From assembly GCA_030374735.1 (NCBI GenBank), contig JASCIV010000600.1, forward strand, positions 1 to 15,936: a stretch of DNA of 15,936 nucleotides, given 5' to 3'. The notes below the pieces were generated by a model. That model made no database searches. It was given only the letters and a program-made list of their open reading frames with translations, and was not told where the DNA came from. The position numbers were made by a program, and so were the translations under genes. Below are positions 1-8,124 of this stretch, piece by piece. This DNA comes from Gracilaria caudata. Taxonomy: Eukaryota; Rhodophyta; Florideophyceae; Gracilariales; Gracilariaceae. Each line of letters begins with the position of its first letter. Within the stretch, counting starts at the first letter, position 1.

Positions 1-322
1 AATTATTCTAACACACAGTGACTGGTCACTGGTTGGTTGCGTTGCTGACAATGCGTCGTTTTTTTCCGTTTGCCTCCAATCCGTCGCTGTCAGCGTCGCT
101 GACAGAAATTCCTAATAGCAAAGCTCCCTCTACGCTGGGCGCTCGGCCATCTAAATCTAATGTAGAGCTAATCTAGAAAAAAAAGTAGTTTCTGGACACC
201 ATTTTTTCAATTTTTGGCAAGGTCCCCTCGCAACTTGGTCCACCCTCAAATTGTACCGCTTATATTTAGAACAACCTCTTTTTCTTAGCAAAAAGTGCAA
301 GCATGCTATAAAAGTCTTAAAA

Positions 323-351
323 AAAATGCGCCGTGTCACACGGCGCATTTT
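323..351. repeat. Perfect hairpin, 14-bp arms, 1-nt centre
   Basis: Arms AAAATGCGCCGTGT (323-336) and ACACGGCGCATTTT (338-351) are exact reverse complements around a single C at 337. Short GCAAGC and GCTTGC segments (298-303 and 352-357) extend the symmetry imperfectly. It is not next to the end of any recognisable gene, so a terminator role is not supported. It could be the core of a small foldback element or a replication-error palindrome. Confidence 0.8.
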
Positions 352-859
352 GCTTGCTTTCTGGAGACATGACCTGCTTTGGATCACTAGTGCTCCAAAA
401 CAAAAAAAACAAGGCATGCAAATCCATATCACAGGAAAACGTACTAAACCGCTATTTTGGATTTCAGCTAAGCTTGTCTCCAACTTGAAGTTGTTTGACA
501 TAGAACTGCTGCTTTTTGGTGACCAAAATCACATCAAACCTTTGGAACAGTCAAATGTACAATATATTCATAAGCTTCTGTCATAAAGTTGTTCATATTT
601 CATTCTCTTGATTTGTTTTGTGTTCATGTACAGTAGATAGCAAAATTGTACAAAAACTAATATATTTAAATACGCCTCTGCAGAAGCCGAAATAGAACTG
701 TAGTAGAACATAGAAGCTTCTTACAAACTGCGCTTAATATCTAAGGAGCTTTGCACATTTCTCGTTGAGAAGCTTGCTTCTCAGAGCACTGATATTTAAA
801 TGTAAAGCGACATTTGTTTGCTTTGTTGGCGAATTGGTTTGCCGCGTGTAAGTTACCGT

Positions 860-1034
860 CTACCTTCGTAGGATTGCCCATCTCGTCACCAACTTTTTTT
901 TCCTTCCCGCCCACCCTACCGCGGCTACGCTTTCCACGCGGAGCTACCTTTGATATTCCAGCGCGGCGAACACTTCACTAAAAATGAACGAAATTTCTCA
1001 CAATAACACACCTCAACGACACCTACGAAGGTAG
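860..1034. repeat. 13-bp inverted repeat pair enclosing about 150 bp
   Basis: CTACCTTCGTAGG at 860-872 is the exact reverse complement of CCTACGAAGGTAG at 1022-1034. The 175-bp unit could be a miniature element. No target-site duplication is visible outside the repeats, and each arm is itself partly palindromic (CTAC...GTAG), which raises the chance of coincidence. Confidence 0.35.
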
Positions 1035-1038
1035 AGAT

Positions 1039-1284
1039 TCACTCTCGTTCTCGAACACTCAAACGCCACCTCCCCCTCCACCACCACATCCGCCCACTCT
1101 CCACCTCATTGCCAAGGCTTCGAGCTATTCTGAAGTGTAAGGTAGCAGCACCAAAAAAACTAAAATGATCCTTTCTGCATTGTGCTTTTGAATTCAATAA
1201 CGTTATGGGTGTATAGGTTACTTTTCTGCTTTTACCACTACTAGCGTAGTTGGCAACACCCGTCAGAGCAACACGGAGAGCCAT
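1039..1284 (-). CDS. Small hypothetical ORF downstream of the NLR gene
   Basis: An ATG-initiated 81-codon frame lies on the same strand as the NLR gene and starts about 140 bp past its stop codon. The first half has a reasonable amino-acid mix (starting MALRVALTGVANYASSGK). The end is low-complexity and Trp/Arg-rich (RMWWWRGRWR), which comes from a purine-rich tract at 1060-1095. I recognise no domain. It could be chance, or part of the 3' untranslated region of the NLR transcript. Confidence 0.15.
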   Translation of the reverse strand: MALRVALTGVANYASSGKSRKVTYTPITLLNSKAQCRKDHFSFFGAATLHFRIARSLGNEVESGRMWWWRGRWRLSVRERE

Positions 1285-1426
1285 AATTTACAAGAGCTGG
1301 ATTAACGGCCTTGTATAACATTATTATCACAAGTAAGTTTTTGCTGGGCAGGCGTTTAATTGAACTTCTAGCCATCGCACGCACTTCAGGCTCAACATAG
1401 AGCACGATGAAGCATGTAGCCTACAC

Positions 1427-4400
1427 CTATCGCTCAATTTTACAAAAGGCAGAGAAACAGTCTGAAAAACTGAAATCACCGAAGCATCGCACATCTCCTT
1501 CGCAAGTACCTAAAACAAAGTTCTTACGTCCGTCAGTCAAATGCCTTGCTCGATGATCACATGTAGACCAAGAGAGAGCCAGACCATCTACCATAGACCG
1601 CCAAGCATCATCTGTAGAAGTCATTACACACTCCCCGCGATTCACATCCCATAGCCAACCCGTTGTGCGAAAGCCCTCTGAATACGCGACAACGATCGAA
1701 GAACGTTTATCCACACCCACACGAGAAACCCGGCTAACACATTTGGTCCGTGTTGCGGCCGACTTATTACTTCCCGCATCCCACACCCGAATGGTTTCAT
1801 CCTCCGATCCGGATACAATTCGACTTCCATCCTCACTTATAGATAAACATGTTATAGAACGAGTATGTCCCATAAGAGGACTCCCAATCGCCTTCCCACT
1901 TTCAATGTCCCAAATCCGAACTGCGCCGTCAGCAGATCCAGATACAATGCGGGTGCCATCGACACTCATAGTCAAACATTCCACGGAATTTTGGCTACCC
2001 TTGGTACCACCACTGAGTTCGTGTCCGGCGGTTGTTACGGAAATGGTGTCCCATATTTGAATCACATCTTGCAAGGATCCGGACACGAGTTTCGATCCGT
2101 CAGCCGCCACTGCCAAACTGGCAACATATCGACTTCGACCAACGACGTATCCAACCGCCTGTCCACTGAGCACATCCCACAGGCTCTCGTCCCACATTCG
2201 GATGACACCCTCTTTTGCGGAACTTGAAAGGATTCGGGTTCCATCTGAGCTTGCTGCTACACATGTCACAGGGCCTTTGTGTCCGCGCAGATTTCCCTTT
2301 GACAAACCGCTAACCGCATCCCACACTCTGACGGTTGCATCACTAGATGCAGATACAATGCGAGTGTCGTGTGCAGTGAATACGACTGAATTCACTCTGT
2401 CTGTGTGCCCTTTCGTGACCCTTAATAATCGGCCTGTTTCTCTGCTCCAAACTGCGACGGACCCATCTTCGTGTCCCGTGGCCACAGTATTCAAATCCTT
2501 CGAAATTACGGCGCAACGAGTACGCAAAACGAGACGTCGAAAGAGGGAATCCTCTTTTTCCTGTTCGTCGGTAGGCATGAACTTCAGTTTCCGCAGCGTT
2601 CCCTTTCTCAGATAGTACTGCATAACTCCAATTGCACCTGGAGATCTCCATACGGAATACAAAAATCCTTCCCCCTGACATACGCACAAAACCTGTCCCG
2701 GGCTGTTGATTACTTCAACTCCTGGTCCACCAGCAGGCTGTAGAAACCCAGCTGAGGCTTTAACCCAGGGTCTAGGAGCGCAACGCTCGATTTCTTCAAC
2801 GAATCTCTGAGTGATTTCGCATCCCTTTGCGAAAGCCACCAGACGCGCATACAACTGAAACCAAGCTTCGTAGAGGTTTTGGTTGACGAAATTCCAGCTC
2901 AAACGAGCGGCGCTGCCAACCATATCGTAGTACTTCATCAGTTCCGGTCTACTTGACAGCGTGTCGCGCAGCCCTGCCCTTCCTTCTTCAATATCTTGTT
3001 CTACACCGTGGATCCCGCCGTTCTTCAGCCTCATTACAATCCATTGCGGTTTGGAGAGTAACCAAATTAGGTCGTCAAGTTTTCCTGCCTTTCGAAGTAG
3101 GCGACATAGGTTGTCGTGAAGATAACCATCAGATTCCGTATTCCACCACGTCTGGAACCAAATGCTTTGTACAGCTGTGCCGTTTCTCTCACAACGTCGC
3201 CACTTTGTCCATTTCCGCAGAGCTGCTCTCTTCTTTCGGAACGTCTTTTTGTCCTCTGCATTTGACTGAATACCCTTAGACGTGGCTGTTTTCGTCTCCT
3301 GGTGTCCAGGAATGTAATTATGTACCAAGGACCGAAAGAATTCCTGCGTTTCAAATTTGTCTGACGCTTTCCTAATGGCAATATCTAAGACCAAGTCATG
3401 AAGTTGTACCGAAACACAATTCCCTTCTTTCCAGATTTGAACAATTGATACGTCATAAAACATTTCTACTATATCCTCGGCCTGGGACAGGGTCTCTAAG
3501 TTCCATACTTTTTGTAGTACTTGAAGCGGAACTGTCTGCTTCTTCTCCAATACGCACAGAGCGCGAAAGAATTCTTGATATCTTCCAGGCGAGCCTTCGT
3601 TTTGCACCTCCAACACCTTCAGAGACATTTCAACAATCTTGGACAGAGTCCCATACTCTTCCGCCGAGACGTCCAACAAACATTTCTGGTTTGTCATTAT
3701 TTCGCGGTGGAAATCCTTCCAGGCGTTCTGTCGATTCGATGCGTGCTGTTTTCTCGAGTTTCTCAGTACCGAAGCTCCAGCAATGCCAAAAGCAAGCGGG
3801 AGTCCTTGGCACAAGTCTAGAATAGCTTCGAAAGCCACCTTGTTATCCCTGTCAAGCTTCTCGTTCGCGCAAAATCCAGCATGAGTCATTAACATGCGGC
3901 GAGCGAGCTCCCCACGTGCCTCCTTCTCTCGAAACTCGATCACCCTGTCAGTGCGGCCGAGAAAACGTTTGTCTCTGGACGTGTATACCAAACGGCTTTC
4001 GTCGTTCAGCATTGTCCTAAGAATGGTAAAGACTTCACTGTTGATATCATTCACCCACCAGATATCATCGATTAATACGAGACATATATGATGTCTAAAC
4101 CAGACGGCAGCCTCGTCTGATGCGTCTTGAAGTTTCCTTTGTTGTGCTATCTTATTCGCCAGACGCAAACCTCCCGTCCGTCTCACAATTCTGGTGATTC
4201 CTTCGATGACAGTGTATATACTCGATTCATTTCCTAGCTGAATATAAAGAGTTCCGCCTGGAAACCTATTCCTAATGTCTAAATCATCGGCAAGTCCTCT
4301 TAGCGCACAAGATTTGCCAACTCCACCTTGTCCAGAGGCCACGACAGCAACCACACTCTTTTCAGATTCATCTAGAACCGCTGCCTTTAGTTGTCCCTCG

Positions 4401-4885
4401 CATGTTGAATTGGAGCGGTAGTCCAAACAGAGTCTTGGAGGATTCTTTGGAACGTTATTGTCTGGAAGATACATTCCCTGTTCCAGCCTATCTTCTTCGA
4501 TAAGTCCAGGAGATACATGATTGGTCAAAAACTCAAAGAACTCCTTCACTTCCGATTCACATTGCGCTAGTACTTGCCTCATGCGCTTGACTCGCTTGAG
4601 GACGTTGGCAGTTTTCACCTCTTCTGCAAGAGATGAGAGAGTACGTGCATTTTGCTTCAACGCAGAATCAAACTGAGATAATCTAGTGCGTGTGATGATG
4701 TCGGTCATTGGTACCGCTTCCAGTGTTCCAAGAGTGTTCCCTGCATCTCTGTACAAGTCCTTGAGTCGCCTCAACGTTTCAATGTTGTCTTGAATGATAT
4801 CCTTTCTTTCAAAAACCTTGTTGATTGTTGCCTCAAGCTTTCCAATAACTGAAAACAGTTCGGAGAAGGTCACCGCGAATTCCAT
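1427..4885 (-). CDS. NB-ARC/WD40 STAND receptor (APAF-1-type NLR)
   Basis: A single uninterrupted 1,152-residue frame, ATG at 4883-4885 and TAG at 1427-1429. Residues 1-130 are predicted helical with heptad-like spacing and could be a four-helix signalling domain, but I cannot assign a family. The NB-ARC core follows: P-loop GQGGVGKS at 185-192, Walker B ICLVLIDDIWW at 267-277, sensor VYTSR at 300-304, GLPLA at 361-365, and LHD at 495-497 where plant NLRs have MHD. Residues 440-505 look like the winged-helix segment of APAF-1 relatives. Residues about 580-635 (YLHDNLCRLLRKAGKLDDL, then QWIVMRL) match that family's helical linker. From about 785 to 1137 there are seven clear WD40 blades with closing motifs VAVWS, VRVWD, IRMWD, IQIWD, VRIWD, IRVWD and WLWD, probably eight with a weak first or last blade. 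Known relatives bind (d)ATP and oligomerise into death or immunity platforms once the propeller senses a ligand. Function here is inferred. No break is visible. Confidence 0.93.
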   Translation of the reverse strand: MEFAVTFSELFSVIGKLEATINKVFERKDIIQDNIETLRRLKDLYRDAGNTLGTLEAVPMTDIITRTRLSQFDSALKQNARTLSSLAEEVKTANVLKRVKRMRQVLAQCESEVKEFFEFLTNHVSPGLIEEDRLEQGMYLPDNNVPKNPPRLCLDYRSNSTCEGQLKAAVLDESEKSVVAVVASGQGGVGKSCALRGLADDLDIRNRFPGGTLYIQLGNESSIYTVIEGITRIVRRTGGLRLANKIAQQRKLQDASDEAAVWFRHHICLVLIDDIWWVNDINSEVFTILRTMLNDESRLVYTSRDKRFLGRTDRVIEFREKEARGELARRMLMTHAGFCANEKLDRDNKVAFEAILDLCQGLPLAFGIAGASVLRNSRKQHASNRQNAWKDFHREIMTNQKCLLDVSAEEYGTLSKIVEMSLKVLEVQNEGSPGRYQEFFRALCVLEKKQTVPLQVLQKVWNLETLSQAEDIVEMFYDVSIVQIWKEGNCVSVQLHDLVLDIAIRKASDKFETQEFFRSLVHNYIPGHQETKTATSKGIQSNAEDKKTFRKKRAALRKWTKWRRCERNGTAVQSIWFQTWWNTESDGYLHDNLCRLLRKAGKLDDLIWLLSKPQWIVMRLKNGGIHGVEQDIEEGRAGLRDTLSSRPELMKYYDMVGSAARLSWNFVNQNLYEAWFQLYARLVAFAKGCEITQRFVEEIERCAPRPWVKASAGFLQPAGGPGVEVINSPGQVLCVCQGEGFLYSVWRSPGAIGVMQYYLRKGTLRKLKFMPTDEQEKEDSLFRRLVLRTRCAVISKDLNTVATGHEDGSVAVWSRETGRLLRVTKGHTDRVNSVVFTAHDTRIVSASSDATVRVWDAVSGLSKGNLRGHKGPVTCVAASSDGTRILSSSAKEGVIRMWDESLWDVLSGQAVGYVVGRSRYVASLAVAADGSKLVSGSLQDVIQIWDTISVTTAGHELSGGTKGSQNSVECLTMSVDGTRIVSGSADGAVRIWDIESGKAIGSPLMGHTRSITCLSISEDGSRIVSGSEDETIRVWDAGSNKSAATRTKCVSRVSRVGVDKRSSIVVAYSEGFRTTGWLWDVNRGECVMTSTDDAWRSMVDGLALSWSTCDHRARHLTDGRKNFVLGTCEGDVRCFGDFSFSDCFSAFCKIER

Positions 4886-5427
4886 GACTTCAGAGGACGT
4901 TTCGATGTCGAGCAGGGTTTAGACGAGTATTTGGCCAACTTGAGGCCACTGGCTTGAAAGAGAAGCCCTTCAGTGTCGTTTGTGTCGGGAACTGAGCTTT
5001 GAGAGGAGGCGTTGTTTGGCCCCGTTGTTCTGGGTCTGGTTTTCCAGCAGCGGTGCCTCCTACCGAGCACCCTCGTGCCAAAAATAGCCTGGGAGCATTT
5101 CTACGGTTATTATCACAGGCGTTATTCTCGATTGCGATTGTTGGCTAGGCGGAAAATTGCACGTGTACTTCTTTGGCTTTCTTTTTACATCTTGGAGGTA
5201 TTCCGTTTTGCTAGATACGTAGTATGTGGAAGAGCTTTTAGGAAAATTTCTCAATTAGCAGAACAATGATCCCCCTAATGACAAGGTCTGGAGAGCAAAA
5301 TTTTGTCCGCACGGCCCTATAGCGCAAACAAAGCCTTTGCCCCCATGTAACGGGTGACATGACCCGTGACTGATGCCATGAAAGTAGTCTTGTTATCCTT
5401 TTGTAAGAGGCTCGTCCTGAAGTTAGG
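4886..5427. other. Interval between the NLR start and the transposon
   Basis: This interval must hold the 5' leader and promoter of the minus-strand NLR gene. Short frames on both strands (60-90 codons) overlap each other and lack protein-like composition. I see no TATA box or other element I would assign. The transposon inserted 542 bp upstream of the NLR ATG, so its end could affect the promoter. Confidence 0.5.
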
Positions 5428-5429
5428 TA

Positions 5430-5445
5430 CAGGTGAACACTGAAA
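5430..5445. repeat. Left terminal inverted repeat
   Basis: CAGGTGAACACTGAAA is preceded by TA at 5428-5429. It matches the right end exactly in reverse complement and leads into the subterminal motif array. Confidence 0.92.
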
Positions 5446-5446
5446 C

Positions 5447-5597
5447 TAGTGTGGCCCACACTAATTCGGTGACCTCCATTCAAAGCAACATCACACAAAA
5501 TAGAGTGAGCCACACTACTTCGGCACTCACACTAATTCTGTAACGGGCTTATTAGTGTGGCCTACACTAATTCTGTGTTATCAAATATAGTGTGGGT
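5447..5597. repeat. Left subterminal palindromic motif array
   Basis: Variants of TAGTGTGG/CCACACTA recur here. There is a perfect dyad, TAGTGTGGCCCACACTA (5447-5463), a second near-perfect dyad, TTAGTGTGGCCTACACTAA (5552-5570), and half-sites near 5502-5515, 5527-5535 and 5587-5595. Several copies are followed by AATTCGG or AATTCTG. Similar motifs occur at the right end and nowhere else I noticed in the window. Subterminal repeats of this kind are transposase-binding sites in some DNA transposons; binding here is inferred. Confidence 0.8.
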
Positions 5598-5672
5598 GAT
5601 GACCGAACAGCTCAAGAGCTGAAACTGACCTCCACACCTTCAAAATTGGCTCTGTACTTTCGGATAATAGCT

Positions 5673-6917
5673 TTAAGCTTTAAGAAGAGCTAACGCTCTT
5701 CTCAGTGACCTTTCAGGTTCAACTCCATGCCGCAGCGTACCATAGCCTTCCTTGCGTAAGTTGACGTTATCCATATAAGACACACGCTTACGCCCGTTTG
5801 GCAACGGGGTCAAAATTTGTTTTTCTTTGACCCATTCTAACAAGACCCGCTTTTCCATCCATGCCTTTGGTTCGGTACGGTACACAACGCCTGGAACATC
5901 GTCAGGAAGGCCGCGAATGGGATATTTCTTCTCAACATTCATGAATATCATCATTCGCATCTCTAAACGAGCTTCTAAACCACCCGCTATAAGGACCATC
6001 ATTTCCATTCCATGGTCCCCAGAAACAACATCTGCATAACGCACACTCGTCTCTCCGACGAGCGCCAGCGTTTTATGGTTATCCATTTTTATGCAGGAAT
6101 GCGTCTCATCAGCATTGAACACGTCTTCCTCACGTACTTTCTTCGAGCGAAATTCTCTCGCGAGCGTATCGAGATGAAAGGCCATTTCCCTTTTGATTTG
6201 TTCTTGCTTTGCCGGTGAGACCATCAAATTTCCGCATTAATAGCGGCTTACGATATTGAACCTGCACATGAATGTTTGCACCCAACGAGTAGTAATTTTG
6301 TCTCTTATAGGCTCATCTGTTTTGAGATCTTTCATCGTGGTGTGGCATGGGCCACTTGTGCGCTCACCAATAAGTGAGAGACTAAGTCTACGAAGTAACC
6401 GGGCGTTGAATTTTACTCCAGCTTTTCTCATGCGGTTGAACTCAGCAATTAAGTCGGTGTAAAGTGCTGCAACCAATGCCGTAACGCGAAGTCCTCTTCC
6501 AGTACCGCTCTTGCAATAGTGACGTTTAAGACCAGTTTTTGTGGTCTTCACAAAAGAAAAGCGGCCGGGTTTTGCAATCCGATTATGCCACACCACCAAC
6601 TGGTTTTTCTGCTTCCAGTAGCGGCTGGCTCTCTGGAGGTTGGACTTTGCACTTCCCCTAAAGAAGATGGGAAATTGAGAAACAGCCTTTGAAACCATGT
6701 GTTTCTTTCCCTGCTCGTTGCCAGTGCGTATCATCCAACTGGCGATGGTGGCTCTTTGGGCGTTTGTCAGAACTACTTGGGCGTTTCTTGCGTTTGAGGC
6801 GGAGTCAGCGTCTTGATGTGTAATAGAAAGATTTGAAAACTGCGAAGGTGAGGGCTGGTTAAGGTTATTTGAGGACGCATTATCGGAAGTGGGCACCGTT
6901 GCACTGGCGCTTTTCAT
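5673..6917 (-). pseudogene. Defective DDE transposase (pogo/Tigger-like)
   Basis: First ATG is at 6915-6917. The frame runs to a TAA at 6237-6239 (after ...NIVSRY) and resumes immediately in the same frame as CGNLMVSPAKQ..., ending at TAA 5673-5675. The N-terminal part (about 226 codons) is basic and helical, including KITTRWVQTFMCRFNIVSR just before the stop, as in helix-turn-helix/CENP-B-like DNA-binding regions. The second part holds the catalytic fold: first acidic residue in FNADETHS (Asp codon 6108-6110), then VRYADVVSGDHGMEMMV, YPIRGLPDDVPGVVYRTEP, and second Asp in SYMDN (5769-5771). Family members continue about 35 or more residues to a third Asp/Glu and a C-terminal tail. Here the frame ends about 33 residues after MDN without them, so the protein is doubly dead. 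A single base change could explain the TAA; the missing C-terminus suggests an internal deletion. Family membership is confident, the exact subfamily is not. Confidence 0.88.
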
Positions 6918-7085
6918 GCGACTGAAAGCACTCAGCAAGGACGACGCAGTAAGAGATATGGTTTGGCACCTCGAGGGACTAAGGAAGACGCAACAAGTTG
7001 TACGGCGTTATTGAAACGAACGATGGTCCCGTTATGGAGCGTACAGTTTGTATTTGACGCGCGATTCCTGCACTTGTGGTGATCA

Positions 7086-7176
7086 GCCCACACTAAATAC
7101 AACCGCGACTCAAAAGTTGTGCACGCAATATAGTGTGGGCTACACTAATATGAGTTACCACACTATTAGTGCACCC
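7086..7176. repeat. Right subterminal palindromic motif array
   Basis: Contains CCCACACTA near 7087-7095, the dyad TAGTGTGGGCTACACTA (7131-7147), and CACACTATTAGTG near 7160-7172. The array is the counterpart of the left-end array, is shorter, and lies upstream of the transposase start, so it could also act in that gene's promoter. Confidence 0.78.
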
Positions 7177-7181
7177 ACTAC

Positions 7182-7197
7182 TTTCAGTGTTCACCTG
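7182..7197. repeat. Right terminal inverted repeat
   Basis: TTTCAGTGTTCACCTG is followed by TA at 7198-7199. It is the exact inverse of the left terminus. The palindrome at 7248-7293 lies outside the element. Confidence 0.92.
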
Positions 7198-7199
7198 TA

Positions 7200-7454
7200 G
7201 CTCTTGTAATACAATACGTGGACAGAGATTACAACAACACTGCTTTGGTGAACGTTCACTGCTGGTCTATACAGCAGTGAACGTTCACTGCTGTACTTTC
7301 ATTGACAACTGCAACCACACGCGCCGTTCGCACACAGCTTGGCCATTACATTAAATCTGGAAGCGTGAATGGGGGGGTTGGGACGGGCAGCCCAAGTGGT
7401 GATGAAGCCGTGTTCTGATGGCGACGACGACGGAGACGTCCACGTCTGGTAGAT
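7200..7454. other. Spacer holding a palindrome, no gene
   Basis: Between the transposon and the GC-rich tract I see no coding frame. The notable content is the 7248-7293 repeat and a G-run at 7372-7378. Base composition shifts to GC-rich from about 7380. Confidence 0.55.
7248..7293. repeat. 22-bp perfect palindrome plus direct and inverted copies
   Basis: GTGAACGTTCACTGCTG occurs at 7248-7264 and again at 7277-7293. CAGCAGTGAACGTTCACTGCTG at 7272-7293 is a perfect 22-bp palindrome. Seen another way, 7248-7264 and 7272-7288 form a 17-bp inverted repeat with a 7-nt spacer. The core GAACGTTC resembles a paired heat-shock-element half-site arrangement, but no adjacent gene supports a regulatory role. 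It begins 49 bp outside the transposon's TA. Confidence 0.85.
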
Positions 7455-8124
7455 TTACGCGCACGCGCAATACCCACGCCAGCAGCCAGCGCATGGCACT
7501 GTCGTTGCGACGTGCTTGGCGCTTCTACAAATGGCCACCGCACGCACGCCCTTTTTGCGGCTGCACTTGCACGCGCTGGCGGCATCATCGCGCACGCCAA
7601 GCACAGCGATAAACTCGATGATGCACCCTGCGGTGGGGCGCGCGCTGCTGCGCGTGGCGATGCTGGGCGAGCTACGGCTGTTGATAACGCGCTGTGAGTG
7701 TGCGCCCGCGGATGGATGGGATGGATGTTGATGCTGGTAGTGTTCGTGTAGTATGTGGCGTTGGGAATTGTGGCCTTGAAAGACTGACACGGATTGAGGA
7801 AAGACGAGATGGTGTTGTTTGCGTTGGCAAACGCGTGCGTCCTCCGTGCTGCTGCCGCCAGCGGCGGCCGCGGCGGCGGCCGCAGCGACGCTGACGGCGT
7901 CCACGTTCGGCACAGACAGCAGCTCGAGCAGCATCTCGCACGGGTACTACATTTGCGCGATCTCATGAGCGTCATGGAGAGGTTGCTCGGCGAGCGCGCG
8001 CGCCGCTGCTGCCCTCCAGCGCCAGCGGCTCGAACAGTTCGTTGCTGCCAGCTGGGTCGCTCAGCGCGTCGGCGTCGGCGTCGGCGTCGGCGCGGCCGCT
8101 AGTGCCGCCTATCATGTGCTCCAT
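7455..8124 (-). pseudogene. Broken GC-rich coding relic, function unknown
   Basis: Minus-strand frames here have high GC at third positions and a protein-like mix, but the signal switches frame. From 8124 (ATG) one frame reads AMEHMIGG, then a (DA)4 run encoded by four GTCGGC units, then SNELFEPLALEG. It is lost in a GCGCGC run near 8000, where another frame takes over as ALAEQPLHDAHEIAQM, hits TAG at 7947-7949, and continues as YPCEMLLELLSVPNVDAV, an Ala tract, and later CIIEFIAVLGVRDDAAS, ending at 7455. I recognise no family. GC-rich DNA gives long spurious ORFs on both strands, and plus-strand frames (for example VLFALANACVL at about 7811) compete. An intact gene with introns, a frameshifted pseudogene and chance are all possible. 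Confidence 0.3.
8068..8091. repeat. GTCGGC x4 hexanucleotide repeat
   Basis: Four exact copies of GTCGGC in tandem, continuing imperfectly on both sides. It encodes alternating Asp-Ala on the minus strand if the frame described for 7455-8124 is real. Confidence 0.85.

Larger units (their letters stand above)
1..1038. other. Gene-free AT-leaning stretch
   Basis: No reading frame here looks like a protein. The two roughly 110-codon ORFs on opposite strands around 157-586 both contain the peptide KMRRVTRRI only because they cross the same perfect palindrome at 323-351, and their composition is that of noncoding DNA. The stretch also has an inverted repeat pair (860-872 and 1022-1034) and long A/T runs. 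I see no promoter or RNA gene that I can defend. Confidence 0.6.
5430..7197. mobile_element. TA-flanked DNA transposon, pogo/Tc1-mariner-like
   Basis: The ends CAGGTGAACACTGAAA (5430-5445) and TTTCAGTGTTCACCTG (7182-7197) are perfect 16-bp inverted repeats, and similarity continues imperfectly for about 10 more bases. TA dinucleotides at 5428-5429 and 7198-7199 flank them, as expected for TA target-site duplication by Tc1/mariner-class transposases. The 1,768-bp element carries one transposase gene on the minus strand and arrays of a palindromic subterminal motif at both ends. The transposase is broken, so this copy is non-autonomous. Its intact ends mean it could still be mobilised in trans if an active relative exists. 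Whether TA is duplicated or the ends simply include TA cannot be separated without an empty site. Confidence 0.92.

Noticed and set aside
157..586. Overlapping ORFs of 114 and 111 codons on opposite strands sharing KMRRVTRRI
   Set aside because: The shared peptide is produced by the perfect palindrome at 323-351. Neither frame has protein-like composition outside it.
860..1034. A MITE defined by the 13-bp inverted repeats
   Set aside because: No target-site duplication, and the arms are themselves partly palindromic. Kept only as a low-confidence repeat.
1665..4091. Plus-strand ORFs of 60-140 codons across the NLR gene
   Set aside because: Antisense shadows of the WD40 and NB-ARC codons.
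5447..5600. CRISPR array suggested by regularly repeated dyads
   Set aside because: Repeats are short, irregularly spaced and mirrored at the other end of a TIR-bounded element. They are transposon subterminal repeats.
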